A stretch of DNA of 64,000 nt. It comes from Quillaja saponaria. Its lineage: Eukaryota; Streptophyta; Magnoliopsida; Fabales; Quillajaceae. Both the position numbers and the translations under genes were made by a program. The stretch covers positions 11,627,532 to 11,691,531 of the forward strand of contig CM055617.1 of the NCBI GenBank assembly GCA_029379385.1. Reading direction: 5' to 3'. Positions 1 through 10,985 of this stretch are shown one piece after another (within the stretch, counting starts at the first letter, position 1; each line of letters begins with the position of its first letter). Below the pieces are notes generated by a model, which was given only the letters and a program-made list of their open reading frames with translations, had not been told where the DNA came from and did not search any database.

Positions 1-877
1 AAAATCAAAATTAAGTTTTTGATATGAAAACTAAGATTTCATGTTGTTTTGATCTATTTAAATCATGGGTTTGGATTATGGTATGTTATCATACATAATC
101 AGGAATCATTAAATGAGTTTAATTCATATTATTTTTAGAAATTGGAATGAAACCCTTATGAAATAGAGTTTAGGGTTCATGTCATTATAATTTCAATTGA
201 TTGAAATATTATATTGATAAAACATGAAATTGTTATAAGGTTATTGTTAGAAAAGTAATTTAAAACAAAACCTAAACAAAAAAATTGGAAAAAAAATCTA
301 GAATGGTCAAAAACATGAATTTTCCATAATTGGGTCATAACATACCTATTTCCTTCCAGTCCGGGTCAAGAAGACTCAGTTGGAGGAAGAAGAAAAAGTT
401 CCAACCGCAGCAAGCAAAGACCATGCGCCGCAGGTAGCACGTGTGGTACACACTTTGCTTTCTTCCCATCCCGTTTTCTCCTGATTTTTTATAGAATTAA
501 TTATAGAATTTTATGGTATGGTTAAATTTGGGATATTTTGTGCATGATTTATTGGTTTGGTTAATGATATTTGTTATGTTTCAAACTAATATAGTTGTAC
601 ATATATAATTGTTGAAAACTGTTTACTTTTTATATTTTATATATTCTAAAACTGTTAACAGTAGATACTCTCCTTATTCAGAGCTAAATAATTATGTACT
701 CTCATGTTTTCATAACATGTGTTGGTTAAAATGCTTCTATTTTGATTCAATTTTTCAAAGTTGTAACATGTCTTAAATTATCGAGATACTTTTAAAATGT
801 ATTTTGGTTTGAAAGGATAAATTATGAGTAATTATATTTTCCCGACTTAAGAAAATCTTATGGGTTTATATAGATGG
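1..877. other. AT-rich flank, no gene seen
   Basis: No convincing coding sequence. A short GC-richer patch lies around 350-470. The 5' LTR of copia element 1 would be expected here. I could not align this stretch with the element's 3' LTR (6013-6486), so the left LTR is lost, very diverged or off the window. Confidence 0.4.
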
Positions 878-1160
878 TTGCCACCAAAGTGGTCTATCTA
901 TATAGATTTGTAAGATTTTTGAAAGTTATAGTATGAGATGTTTCTTAAATTATTGTATATAGTTCTTGCCCAAAAGGGGTTATTATATACCTTAATTTTG
1001 GAAAATACATGAAACATATGGTTTGAGGTATACCGGCATAGAAGATTTATCTGCCTAAAAGGGATAGACTTTTCGAAAGATAGGATGCTTTAATTTTAGT
1101 TTCATAAGTTGATCATAAGATCCTAATAGCATGTTACATTCTCTGCTCAAAAAGGAGTTT
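878..1160 (+). repeat. Four spaced hairpin-like motifs in the leader of copia element 1
   Basis: Four versions of one short motif (TTGCC, A-rich centre, GGG or GG) occur at about 878, 966, 1050 and 1142, spaced 88, 84 and 92 bases apart. Each can pair its GCC/CCC side with its GGG/GGC side. They end about 120 bases before the first gag codons, so they lie in the expected 5' leader of the element. Sequence between the motifs is poorly conserved. A structured leader or diverged tandem repeat is inference. Confidence 0.45.
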
Positions 1161-1281
1161 GCAATGATGCACTTTGGATTCATGAAGAATAAATTTTTAT
1201 TCTTGATTATTAATTACTCAATTTGTTGGCATGTTGCATTATTTATTATTGAATCAGTCTCTCTAGCTGTTAACAACAATA

Positions 1282-2236
1282 ATGCTATTATTGAATTGTT
1301 CCAATTTTAAGAAATGGAAGAAAGATGTTGAATTTGCCCAGGGGATTATGGATATTGATTTAGCTCCGTTTAGTGAGAAACCTACTGATCTTTCTGTTAT
1401 TAGTTCCATAGCCTATAAAGAGGCTTTTAAGAAATGGGAGAGATCAAATAAGTTGAGTTTGATCTATATGAAGAGATCAATCTTTGAACACCTTTTGAGT
1501 GGGTTGCTTGAAACTCAAAATGCCAAAGACTTCATGAAAGCTATAGAGGGATAGGTACAAGGTATTTGATAATGCTAAGACTGAAAATCTAATAAATGAT
1601 CTAGCAAGTATAAGATATGAAAATGGAACTGGGGTTCGAGAATTTATTCTCAAAATGGTTCATGTACAAACCAAGCTTAAAAATAAAGAAATACCAATCC
1701 CTAATAGTTTTGTGATTCACCATTCTCTCAATTCCTTTTCTCTTGACTTCTCCCAAATTAAAACTGCCTATAGCACCCAAAATGAATTCTGTACTATCAA
1801 TGACCTTATTTCTAAGGAGGATAAGCTTAAGAAAGAAAATAGTGAAACCGTGCTTTTTGTTTACCATTCTAAACCTAGTTCTACCAAGGATGGTAAGGAT
1901 AAGTCTAAATCTACTAATCATAAGAAAACTCAGGATGCGAAAGGGCATGGTACTGGTTAGAAACCTGCTGTGGGTTGTCCTAAGGCTGCCATTAAAAAGG
2001 ACATTACATGTTTCTTTTACAAAAAAAGAGATCATATGAAAGCAGACTACTTCAAATTGAAATCCCTGTTAGAAATGAAATATAAACAAGAAGGTAACTC
2101 ACTAGCTTTCATTTGTTTTGAATCCAATTTAGTTAATGTCCCATCAAATTCTTGGTGGCTTGATAGTGGTGCAACTGTTCATATTGCTTGTACCATGCAA
2201 GGGTTCAAACACAAAAGGAAGCCAAGTGATTTATAG
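1282..2236 (+). pseudogene. Copia element 1 gag and protease remnant
   Basis: The capsid-like part reads from 1282 to about 1550, then continues in another frame to a stop at 1958-1960. Reading resumes in that same frame through a degenerate zinc knuckle near 2009-2050. The knuckle keeps C-x2-C-x4-H-x4-C spacing, but its second and fourth positions are Tyr instead of Cys. The aspartic protease start follows near 2150 as WWLDSGAT, with the DSGA catalytic motif intact. The protein would package element RNA and cleave the polyprotein. One frameshift and one internal stop make it non-functional. Confidence 0.8.
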
Positions 2237-2576
2237 GCAAAACTTATAGTCGGGAATTATGTCGAAGTTGAAGTCGAGTTCGTAGGAATCGTCTCTTTAG
2301 TTTTAGAAAGTGGTTTTGAGCTTGTTTTCTAAAACACTTTTTATGTACCATCTTTGAGGCATAATTTGATTTCAGTTTCTTTGTTGGATAAAGTTGGTTA
2401 TTCCTTTAATTTTGGTCATTCAAAAGTTTAGTTGCTTTTAAATTTTGAAATTCTTGGAGGGTGTGTTTTGTCCAATGGTTTATATAGAATGATTTCAATA
2501 CCTTTAAAAGTTAATTTCTCCCTTAAACATTGAAAAATTTGTTTCCAAAAGACCTTTAATTAAAGAGAAATTCTCA

Positions 2577-3400
2577 ATGCTTTGGCACAAGTGTCTGGGT
2601 CACATATCAAGGAAAAGAGTTGAAAGACTCATTAAGGATGGTATCCTACCATCACTTGATTTTGATGATTTAGAAATTTGTGTTGATTTCATTAGAGGTA
2701 AACTAACCAAGACAAAGAAAAAAAGGCAACCCATACTTTAGGACTCTTAAAGATCATTCACACAGACATTAATGGACCCTATTCAACCACTTTATATAAA
2801 AACTGTTATTTCATTACCATCATTGATGAGTTTTCCCGTTTTGGTTTTCTATACTTGATTAAAGAAAAATCTGATTTTCTTGATAAATTTATAATTTTCA
2901 AAATTAAAGTTGAAAACAATTAGGGAAAGTTATTAAGATTGTGAGATCTGACCGTGGGGTTAAGTATTATGGGAAACATGGAGTTGATGGAACAACATAT
3001 GAGACCATTTACTAAGTGCTTACAAGAGTGTGGGATTGTTGTTCAATATATCATGCCTGGTAGTCCTGAACAAAATGGTGTAGCCAAAAAGCGTAATCCT
3101 ACCCTTAAGGACATGATGATGATGAGTAAGTCAAACTTACCTAAATATCTTTGGGGGAAATCCATTAAAACTATCTTGTACACTCTTAGTAGGGTTCCCA
3201 ATAAAGCGATGCCTAAAACACCTTTTAAGTTATGGACTAGAAGGAAGCCTAACATAAACCATCTTCGTGTCTGGGGGTGTCCAGCTGAAGTGAGAATCAA
3301 TAACCCAAATGAGAAGAAAAGTAGCCCTAGATCTACCCACTGTTACTTTATTGGTTATTCATATCACTCTAAAGGATACAAATTCTATTGCCCTACATAA
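2577..3400 (+). pseudogene. Copia element 1 integrase remnant
   Basis: The pre-integrase zinc-binding part (LWHKCLGHIS-like) starts near 2580. The integrase core follows with the first catalytic Asp in HTDINGP (about 2757) and the second in RSDRG (about 2945). At the expected catalytic Glu (QNGVxER in intact copies) the sequence reads QNGVAKKRN (about 3070-3096), a Glu-to-Lys change that would abolish integration. The C-terminal GCP...FIGYSYHSKGY part runs to 3400. In-frame stops lie between 2660 and 2930. It is clearly dead but diagnostic. Confidence 0.8.
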
Positions 3401-3412
3401 ATAACCAAAATA

Positions 3413-4700
3413 GTGGAATCACAAACTACCAAGTTCTTAGAATTTGATGTTGTTGATTTTGAAAAGTCTTATTCTTTACACCAGGGAGAACGTAATGAGG
3501 ATATTACTATTCTTTTATATGATCTGTTAGAAACAACTATACCTATGCCTTATAATGAGAATAGGTGTTGGAGGGGAGTAAATGAACAAGATAAAGTAAC
3601 ACCACCTGTTCTCACTGAAGCTACTGCACTGGTTCCTAATGAAGTTCCTCAGCAACAAAATCCAGTTGCACAAATACTTGTCAGAAGGTCTAAACGATAA
3701 AGAAAGCATGTTATTTCTAATGACTTCATTGTGTATTTGGGTTAGATTGATTATGATATTGGTCATATTATTGATCTCACTACATATGGAAAAGTTGTTT
3801 GCAGTTCATAGTCAGATAAGTTGATTGAAGTCATGATAGAAGAGATACAATTTTTGGCACACAATGATGTATAGGAGTTGGTTGCACTTCTAGAGGGTTG
3901 CAGACCCATTGGGTACAAATGGATTTACAAGACTAAGAAAGATTCAAAAGGAAAAATTAAGTGTTTCAAAGCAAGACTTGTAACTAAAGGTTTCTCTCAA
4001 AGAGAATATGTGGATTTTAGTAAGACTTTCTCTCCTGTCTCAACAAAGACTTTTTAGGGTCATCATGGCATTGGTGACTTCATTTTAATCTTGAGTTACA
4101 TCAGATGAATGTGAAGACAGTCTTCTTAAATGGTAACCTAAAGGTTTCAAAGAAAATGGAGAGAGTGAACTTGTTTATAGACTTACAAAATCTATCTATA
4201 GTTTAAAACAAGCATCCCGACAGTGGTTCTTCAAGTTTGAATAAGGTAATCACTTCTCTTGATTTTGTTGAAAATAAGATTAATCAGTGCATATATCTTA
4301 AATTCAATGAGAACAAATTTATTATACTGGTTTTATACATTAATGATATTTTGCTTGCCAAAAGTGACATTGGTTTATTACATGAGACAAAATTGATGTT
4401 ATTTAAAATCTTTGACATGAAGAATCTTGGAGAAACATCATTTGTTCTTGTCATTGAAATTCGTTAGGACAAATCTCATCGTTTGTTAGGTCTTTCTCAG
4501 CGAGCCTACATTGATCGTGTACTCGATAGGTTTAATATGCAAAAATGTAAGGCTGGAGATGTACCCTTTGTCATGGGTGACAAATTCAGCTTGTATCAGT
4601 GTCTCGTAAATGATTTTCAAAGATAATTCATGAAGAACGTGCCTTATGCTAGCGCAGTTGGAAGCTTGTTGTATACTTAGGTTTGCACCAGACATGACAT
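3413..4700 (+). pseudogene. Copia element 1 reverse transcriptase remnant
   Basis: The linker after integrase runs to about 3700. The RT begins near 3826 (GYKWIYKTKKDSKGKI, KARLVTKGFSQ) and keeps a YINDILL motif near 4336-4356 where active copies have YVDDILL. The first catalytic Asp is therefore Asn, a change that should kill the polymerase. Several frameshifts and stops separate the blocks (around 4050, 4120 and 4230). Later blocks follow the usual copia order. Confidence 0.75.
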
Positions 4701-4879
4701 TGCTTTTTTAGTGAGAGTTTTAGGTATATATCAGTCAAACCCAGGACCAGAACATTGGGTTGCTGCAAAGTAAGTTATGTGGTATTTGCAGAGAACTAAG
4801 GATTTTATGATGATGTATAGAAAGGTTATCACCTTAAGTTGTTTGGTTACTTTGATTCTGACTTTACTGGTTGCAAAGA

Positions 4880-5327
4880 TGATCTGAAATCCACTTTAGG
4901 ATACATTTTCATGTTAGCTGGGGGAGCCGTATCTTGGAAAAGTTCTAAACAAACAATCACTACTTCTTCCCCCATGCAGGCCTAGTTCATTGCTTGTTAT
5001 GGAGCATCAACACAAGATATATAGTAGAAGAATATGATAATCTATCTTGGTGTTGTTGATTCGATCTCTAAACCTCTTAAAATTTACTATGACAAAAGTT
5101 CTACTGTATTCCTTTCAAATAACAACAAGAATAATATTGCATCGAAAGCTATATATATTAAGTATCTGGCTACCAGGGATTTAGTGAAAAAGGGAGACAT
5201 TGTGTTTAAATATATTAAAACAAAAAAAATGTTAGCATATCTTTTAACCAAGGGACTTAGGACTAGGATTTTCAAAAGTTATGTTGAAAACATGAGTATT
5301 GTAGAGTCCTTTGATGTTTTTGGTTAG
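4880..5327 (+). pseudogene. Copia element 1 RNase H remnant
   Basis: The block from GGAVSWKSSKQ (about 4920) through YYDKSSTVFLSNN (5085 onward), AIYIKYLATRDLVKKG and the final MLAYLLTKGL is the copia RNase H tail. The open part is 5034-5327. Reading before 5034 is broken by stops. It ends about 690 bases before the 3' LTR, so the element has a long 3' untranslated stretch. Confidence 0.75.
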
Positions 5328-6012
5328 TTGGAGTTTGCGTTGTATTATTCAAACTAGCTAGCACGTTATATATGCTATTTGGTATCTCATGTTTTGTTTA
5401 TATCGTTGTTGGATGGTATGTTTTATTATTAAAGATAATAGTTATTTTCATTATGATATGATTGATATTGTTTGTGCACATATGTTTATTTATATATGAC
5501 ATGTCATTCTTTTAAAATCTTAAGACTTTGTGTTTGTTTTAAGTGTGATGGTTTTGTCAATTTGGAGGTATGTCTCAAATGACACTAATTGGATATCTCG
5601 AGATGGTTGTTGAGACATACAAGCTTAAAATTAAGCTTAAGTGATTTCTAGTACTTTTGAACGCATCTGGTTTTAATGAAATCACCTGGAGGACTGATAA
5701 TGAAAATAACATATGTTAATCGCATTTGGATGCTATTTTCTTACTACACTTTCACATCTAGATCCATTGCAGATTAGGTTGTTGGTATTTGTAACCATGG
5801 ATTGGCCTCGTGTCGTTTAAGTGGCACAATGATTGCTATGATTGGATATTAATAACTTAATTAGGCTGGATTGTTTGAAGTGTGTCTCAGGACCAAAGTT
5901 TTTCTTTTTAAAATTGTGGCCACATAAAAGTTATAACTTTTCTGAGAATCGCTTTCTAAAATGTGTTTCTCAAAATTTTAAAACTATAATTAATGTTGCC
6001 CAAGTGGGAGAA
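5328..6012 (+). other. 3' untranslated part of copia element 1
   Basis: Non-coding, AT-rich. It ends in a purine-rich tract (GTGGGAGAA, 6004-6012) directly before the LTR, which fits a plus-strand priming site. No other gene is visible. Confidence 0.55.
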
Positions 6013-6486
6013 TGTTAGAAATTTCATACGTAGGCTATCATTAATTCTACGATTTTGTTTTAATAATAAAACAGACTTAAGGTTTAGTCCACTTGAGAGA
6101 TACTAGTAAAACCCCTATATGGTTTATGTGATCATTTAGGATAGGGCTTAAGCACACTTCTTATCTGATTAGATGTGGATTGACAATAAGTGTAGGCTGA
6201 GTGACTTTAGGAGTCTTTAATAGGGAGGACTCTTAGGGTTTTATCTAATAGTAAATAAGCTAGGTCCTCTCTCATCTCTCAGCATGTGTATCTTGCCTTA
6301 TAGAGAGATGTCATTAAATATAGAGAGTACGGATAGAAAGACCTGGTTGTATGAGCATTTACTAAGGTGTGCTTGTTTGAGATTCCACATATCTGCTGCT
6401 ATGGCTTAATTAGGTATGCAAACCTTATTGTTAATGTGTTTTAAATTCATGTATAAGATCCTATATAATTTAAAACAATTTTAACA
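6013..6486 (+). repeat. 3' LTR of copia element 1
   Basis: It starts TGTTAGAAA right after the purine tract and probably ends TTTTAACA at 6486, giving the short TGTTA..TAACA inverted ends typical of LTRs, length about 474 bases. The right border is inferred from this symmetry, because no second LTR copy is available to confirm it. Confidence 0.55.
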
Positions 6487-7271
6487 CACTGACGACCTGG
6501 ACATTCAAAATTTTCTTGCTCTGTTGTCTTTTTTATTTATTTATACCCATGCTTTAATATTTGATTATTTTAACTATATGCAAATAAGGAGATGGGAAAG
6601 GTTGTGGAGGCGACACAGGAGGAGCTTACCTCTTTGAGGGAAGAAAATAAGTGGAACTGGAAGAAAGAAAGCTCTCAAAAAAGGACAGTCACCAAAACTA
6701 GGAAGTCCTCAACCCCTGTGCTGAGTGGGGAGATTTGCCCAACGTACTCTTATTTCAGCTCCTCCTATAAAGATGGTGATCTCCATTTTTGGTACTTTAT
6801 GGGTTCCCTTCACCTTCACTTCCTTCTGAAAGCGAGGCTATAGACGTGCCCAAGGTTGGAGTTGCGGTATCAAGCTGCTTTTTCCTTTTGCACATACATT
6901 GATGGGTTGTTCTCTCGATCTTATCTCCTTAAGGTGGAGTTTGCCACTTACAAGGTCGCATAAGGGCATGCATCTGGCCGGAGATTGGGCTATGGTGAAT
7001 AAGCTTTCTTTGAAAGCTAGTTATAGCTTATATGTCTGCCCTTGATTAGTTGGGAAGGTAAGGTAAGATCTGTCAAGCTAGTAACTTTATATTTTGTTAT
7101 TTGTGTGTTGATAAGAAATTTTTAACATCGAGCTTCTCCTTGGCTGGGGACTCTGACCATGGCTCTTATTCGATCGTGTAAAAGCGATAAATGAGGCATT
7201 GAAGGACGGGTGAGAATAAGTTTATGATTGCTTCCCAAACTTACGAGAATATGGAGGATCGTGCTGCTCGT
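6487..7271. other. Unassigned stretch with an unrecognised short ORF
   Basis: An ORF at 6592-6843 (83 codons, plus strand) starts with a charged, coiled-coil-like segment rich in Glu and Lys (residues 1-35). I recognise no family. It may be a piece of a transposon gag or chance. The rest shows nothing I can name. Confidence 0.25.
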
Positions 7272-7945
7272 GCCGAGAATATGAGTACCGGCACAACTGT
7301 AAGGATGACTAAGACTTGTAGGGAGAAATAGAATGTCATTTGGATTGACGGTTTGGATTTTATGCCTAAGTTAGTATTTCTAATAAAATTTTTTACAAAA
7401 TTGGGTTTAGGAGGAAAAATGGTCAAGGTCAAGTTCTTTCTAGATTTCGAGAATACAAACATGACTGTGAGGATAAATAAGACTTGTAAAAAGAAACAAA
7501 ATACCATTTGGACCAACGGTAAGATTTTATACCCAAATTAGAGCTTCAAATCAAAAGCTTTGCAAAATTGGGTTCAAGGGCAAAACAGTCAAGTTTAAGT
7601 TTTTTCGGGATTCTGAAGGTACTAACATGCCCTTGGGAATGAATTAGACATGTAGGAAGAAACAAAATGTAATTTGGATCAATGGTTAGGATTGTATGCT
7701 CAAGTTAGAGTTTCAAATTCAAAAGCTTTGTAAAATTGGGTTCAGGGGACAAAAGAGTCAAGTTCAAGTCCTTTTGGGATTCCGGGGGTACCGGCATGAC
7801 CGGCATGACAGGGGACGAATATGACTCGTTGGAAGAAATGGAATGTCATTTGTTTCAATGATTAGGATTTTATGGCCATGTTAGAGTTTAAAAGCAAGAG
7901 CTTTGTAAAATTGGGTTCGGGGACAAAACATAGTCAAGTTAATTA
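7272..7945 (+). repeat. Tandem array, about four units of ~170 bp
   Basis: The phrase ATTTGGA (ATTTGTT in the last unit) within an AGAAA..AATGTCATTTGG block recurs at 7338, 7506, 7672 and 7848, giving periods of 168, 166 and 176. Each unit also holds a GCAAAATTGGGTTCA-like block followed by GTCAAGTT. Units are clearly diverged, so the array is old. The length is near that of plant satellites and of a nucleosome repeat, but four copies make no satellite. Confidence 0.8.
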
Positions 7946-9301
7946 ATGTTCTCTTAATTTTTAATTTATATGCATATCAAGACTTTAACATATTTATTTT
8001 AGTTATTTCAACCTACACCTCCTAAATATAGGGAGCAAAGTTGAGATGACGAAAATTTAGAGTTAGGAAATGATTTTCAGATTGATGTACTCTTTGATAT
8101 ATTGTAACAATATGTTTGGTTGATTTTCTGTGAAATAATATTTTATTAATATAAAATATACTTTTGAACAGGTATTTACAAGTAAAAATTAAAAATACTC
8201 TTTGGAACAGGTATTCCGTACCACCATGGCCAAGAACGGAGGGTGAGAGAGAGATGGAGAAGAGCGTTGAGGGAAAGGAGTATTTGGTTTTGGTTTTATT
8301 AAGTCCTGGAACTTTTTTTCTTTTAGATCTAGTTCTACTCTAAACAAAGAAGAAAAAAAACCAAAACTTTTCCATGTACAATTTTGGACAAGTACTTATC
8401 TATTACATTAAAATATCAATGTTATTGCTAAAACTTAATAATATTGCATCAAATTTAATTGTTGATGCTAAAAAGTAAAATAAAAATATTGCATTAAAAA
8501 AAAAATTGTAGCCAAAACTTAACTTTTTGCATCAAATATTATTTTTGTTGCAAAAATTGTACTTAGACATCTATAATGCATCAAGCTTTTTTTTTTTTTT
8601 TTTCCAATAATTATGTTTTAGTAAAAAAAAAAAAATTTACATTGTCACAAAATTTGATGCTAAATCCTGTCTTTGTTGTACTGGGAAATGTATTTATTAC
8701 AATATTATTTTAAACATTAAATCTGTATTTTTAAATCCAATTTTATTATTTAAACAGTGCAACTTGTTTTTCATAATCACTAAATATAATTTCTCTAAAT
8801 ATATGTTTTTAAGCTCATATATATACATACATATATATATATATATATATAACTTTTGCCCTTCCCTCCCCCAATATATTCAATATCGGGCTCCAATAAC
8901 ATTGGCTAAGTTTAGTTATCTTCTAAATAAGTTGTGAGCTACAAGAGTAACTAAATTTTCTCTATTTTAAATACTTACAATGAATTAAAAATTATTTTTT
9001 AACTAAATCAGATAAATAAAATTTACGTCCAATTTTTTATCAAAGCCGAGACAGCAATATGAAATTTAGAGTATTCAGACACTTCCTCTTTACAATGAAC
9101 TTCAAAGGCTTCACCTATAGCTAGTCAACTAGTAGTGACTTCTTGTTACATTTCTATTACGGCACATTAAAAAGATACATCGATTAATTGAACCTACAAT
9201 CTTATTCACTATTTAACAAGAAAAATCTAATAGGCCAAACATCCAGAAATTTCAAATTACAAATTTCGATAATTATCTAATATATAGAGATTGGCAATCA
9301 A
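7946..9301. other. AT-rich intergenic stretch
   Basis: No gene seen. It holds an AT dinucleotide run (about 8829-8851), a T17 run (8587-8603) and, at 8440-8665, several copies of GCATCAA or its complement TTGATGC, a spacing often seen near the ends of DNA transposons. No terminal repeats could be paired, so I do not call an element. Confidence 0.4.
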
Positions 9302-10205
9302 CTAATCAATTTGACTGGTAAGTTGATTATAACTTTTGAGCAAATCACCATCGGTAATCTCATTAAGAATCACAATAAGTGTGACTATGAATGCATAATC
9401 AATATTTGGATACACCATGAATTTGTCCTTCCCAAACAAAACACTTCTAATACTGGCCTTCTTTTCCATCTGCTAGTAACAAACTTAAAGTTGATATCAT
9501 ATAAATGGTGTAGTACTGAAAATCCTCTTACTAAAATCATATCAAGTACGTACTTGGATAGGCAACAACTGTGGAAGATTCCCCAGGCATAAATAACATT
9601 ATTTTTTACGATGAAGTGACATCTTTCTTGGGCTGTGTTGTTAGCCAAGAGCACATGTAATTTAGCCTTCCATTGGATTGCTGATGATAGCTTGACAGTA
9701 AAGATTAAATCATCAGGTTCTGTACTTGTACCCCTGAAAATTTTCCATCTATCATGCATGGTCATTATCTGTGAAAAGGAGAAAAAAAAAATAAAAATTA
9801 TAGACATACTATATAGAATAATTTCAGAGCTGAATTAACCATTTTGTTTTGAGTAATTCAATGATTTTCAGGTCTGCTAGCTATTGAAATTTTTTTTGAA
9901 GGATTGGGGAAAATGTCTTGTTGTTCTTGTATAAAAGGATCAAAGGATTTAGGGTATGTTTGCTAGTGAGCAACAAACCTTATTATACAGTGTGACTATA
10001 GGGTTCCCGGCACAGTCAAATAGTACACGACGGTCAAGAATGGATGAAGAATGAAGCTTTCACTTTCAAAATAGTTTTACCGTTGACATCGGTGACAACA
10101 AAACTTGCCATCAGTTACCTTCATCACCTTTTTAACAATGTCAATATTCACAGTGTAAGGAGCACAGTAGCAAGAATTGATAACTGGGATGGGACTAGCA
10201 GCCAT
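9302..10205 (-). pseudogene. LURP-one-related (LOR) gene, frameshifted
   Basis: LOR proteins form a 12-strand beta barrel around a central helix (tubby-like fold); the founder LURP1 is needed for basal defence against an oomycete. Here three exons can be traced: 10205-9979, 9768-9532 and 9469-9302, with GT..AG borders. Exon 1 starts MAASPIPVINSCYCAPY and holds CAPYTVNIDIVKKV. Exon 2 has MHDRWKIFRGTS and VKLSSAIQWKAKL. Exon 3 has VLFGKDKFMVYPNIDYAF. An extra T in a T-run near 10092-10105 shifts the frame after DGK, and a second shift occurs near 10040 before DRRVLFDCAGNP. Exon 3 alone is open to its stop. With two shifts in exon 1 I call it a pseudogene; sequencing error in the T-run is the alternative. 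Confidence 0.75.
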
Positions 10206-10294
10206 GATTTGAATTACAAGAGGAATTGAGAGAAGTTATGGTCCTTTTTCTTTATGAGTATAATTTCTAAATATTGACTGAAGCTCATGCTTTC

Positions 10295-10303
10295 TTATAT
10301 AAG
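10295..10303 (-). promoter_or_regulatory. TATA box of the LOR pseudogene
   Basis: The minus strand reads CTTATATAAG about 90 bases upstream of the LOR start codon, a usual plant TATA position. Sequence and position support it; use cannot be shown. Confidence 0.4.
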
Positions 10304-10319
10304 GGATATGAATTCTTTT

Positions 10320-10985
10320 AATTAGATAATTTAGTTTTAATTAAGGACAGCTTGATGAATTGTTCAATCAGTTTTTATCCTCATTATTCCAATCATTTCA
10401 TCAAACTCGTCGCTCTCCCAATTGACTTGGAAGAATCAACTCAATATCATAATAATGGAGTCTATGATATTTAGTGAGTTGATTCTTCCAAGTCAATTGG
10501 GAGAATTACCAGTTTGATCTGTCAATTTTGGAAAAATGCAGAAATTAACATAGAAACATTGTATATCATGACTGAAAAAAACTTGTTCATGCATGCACAA
10601 CAATTGCATATGACAGCCCTTATATTTTGAATGGTCTAGATTTGAATCAAATTTAAATCAATGAGATGCAAGTTCATAATAAATAAGAGAGTTGGGACGC
10701 AGAGTGTCCTCCTTGTATAGATTAAAGTTTAACAAGCCTTTTAATTGACAAAAAAAACAATAATTTATCAAAAAACAAAAACAAAATAAAAAGGGTTACC
10801 GAGAAATATCCAAATAAATAGACTTAATTCTTTACTTAAGGTAGGAATGTTGCAAGTTGCATAATTTTTTTATATTTAATGACAAAAGAAATAATCTCAT
10901 GCTATTTTGTTTGTAAACAATAAAGAGTGTATCCTAAGAAAATTTGTCTGGTTGTCAAGAATGTATTCATTTATTAGTTTTTTGT
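10320..10985 (+). repeat. Tandem repeat upstream of LOR, copy 1
   Basis: This is the most complete copy of a unit of about 650 bp. Landmarks in order: TTAAGGACAGCTTGATG (10345), CCAATTGACTTGGA (10418), TTGTTCATGCATG (10584), CATATGACAGCCCTTA (10607), AATAAATAGACTT (10813), and a degenerate SINE-like tail after 10925. Copies 2 and 3 follow in the same orientation. The unit lies directly upstream of the LOR pseudogene, so the triplication concerns its upstream DNA. Confidence 0.8.
10415..10503. repeat. Inverted repeat with perfect 29-bp arms
   Basis: Arms 10415-10443 and 10475-10503 are exact reverse complements. They continue inward as ATATCATA / TATGATAT with a small offset, leaving a very short loop. 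The transcript would fold into a long hairpin. Repeat copy 3 (13165-13215) keeps one arm and only a remnant of the other, so the palindrome arose or was lost after the duplication. Confidence 0.9.

Larger units (their letters stand above)
878..6486 (+). mobile_element. Ty1/copia retrotransposon, element 1 (decayed)
   Basis: The domain order gag, protease, integrase, reverse transcriptase, RNase H on the plus strand defines Ty1/copia. It is followed by a purine tract and a 3' LTR at 6013-6486. All coding parts carry stops and frameshifts. Many key-residue losses fit G-to-A changes (Cys to Tyr in the zinc knuckle, Glu to Lys in integrase), as expected for an old methylated copy. No 5' LTR was found, so the left end is only a lower bound. 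Confidence 0.8.

Noticed and set aside
7272..7945. CRISPR-like array
   Set aside because: Units are contiguous, diverged and about 170 bp, in a plant nuclear sequence with introns and LTR elements.
9311..9592. Plus-strand ORF
   Set aside because: Antisense to LOR exons 2 and 3.
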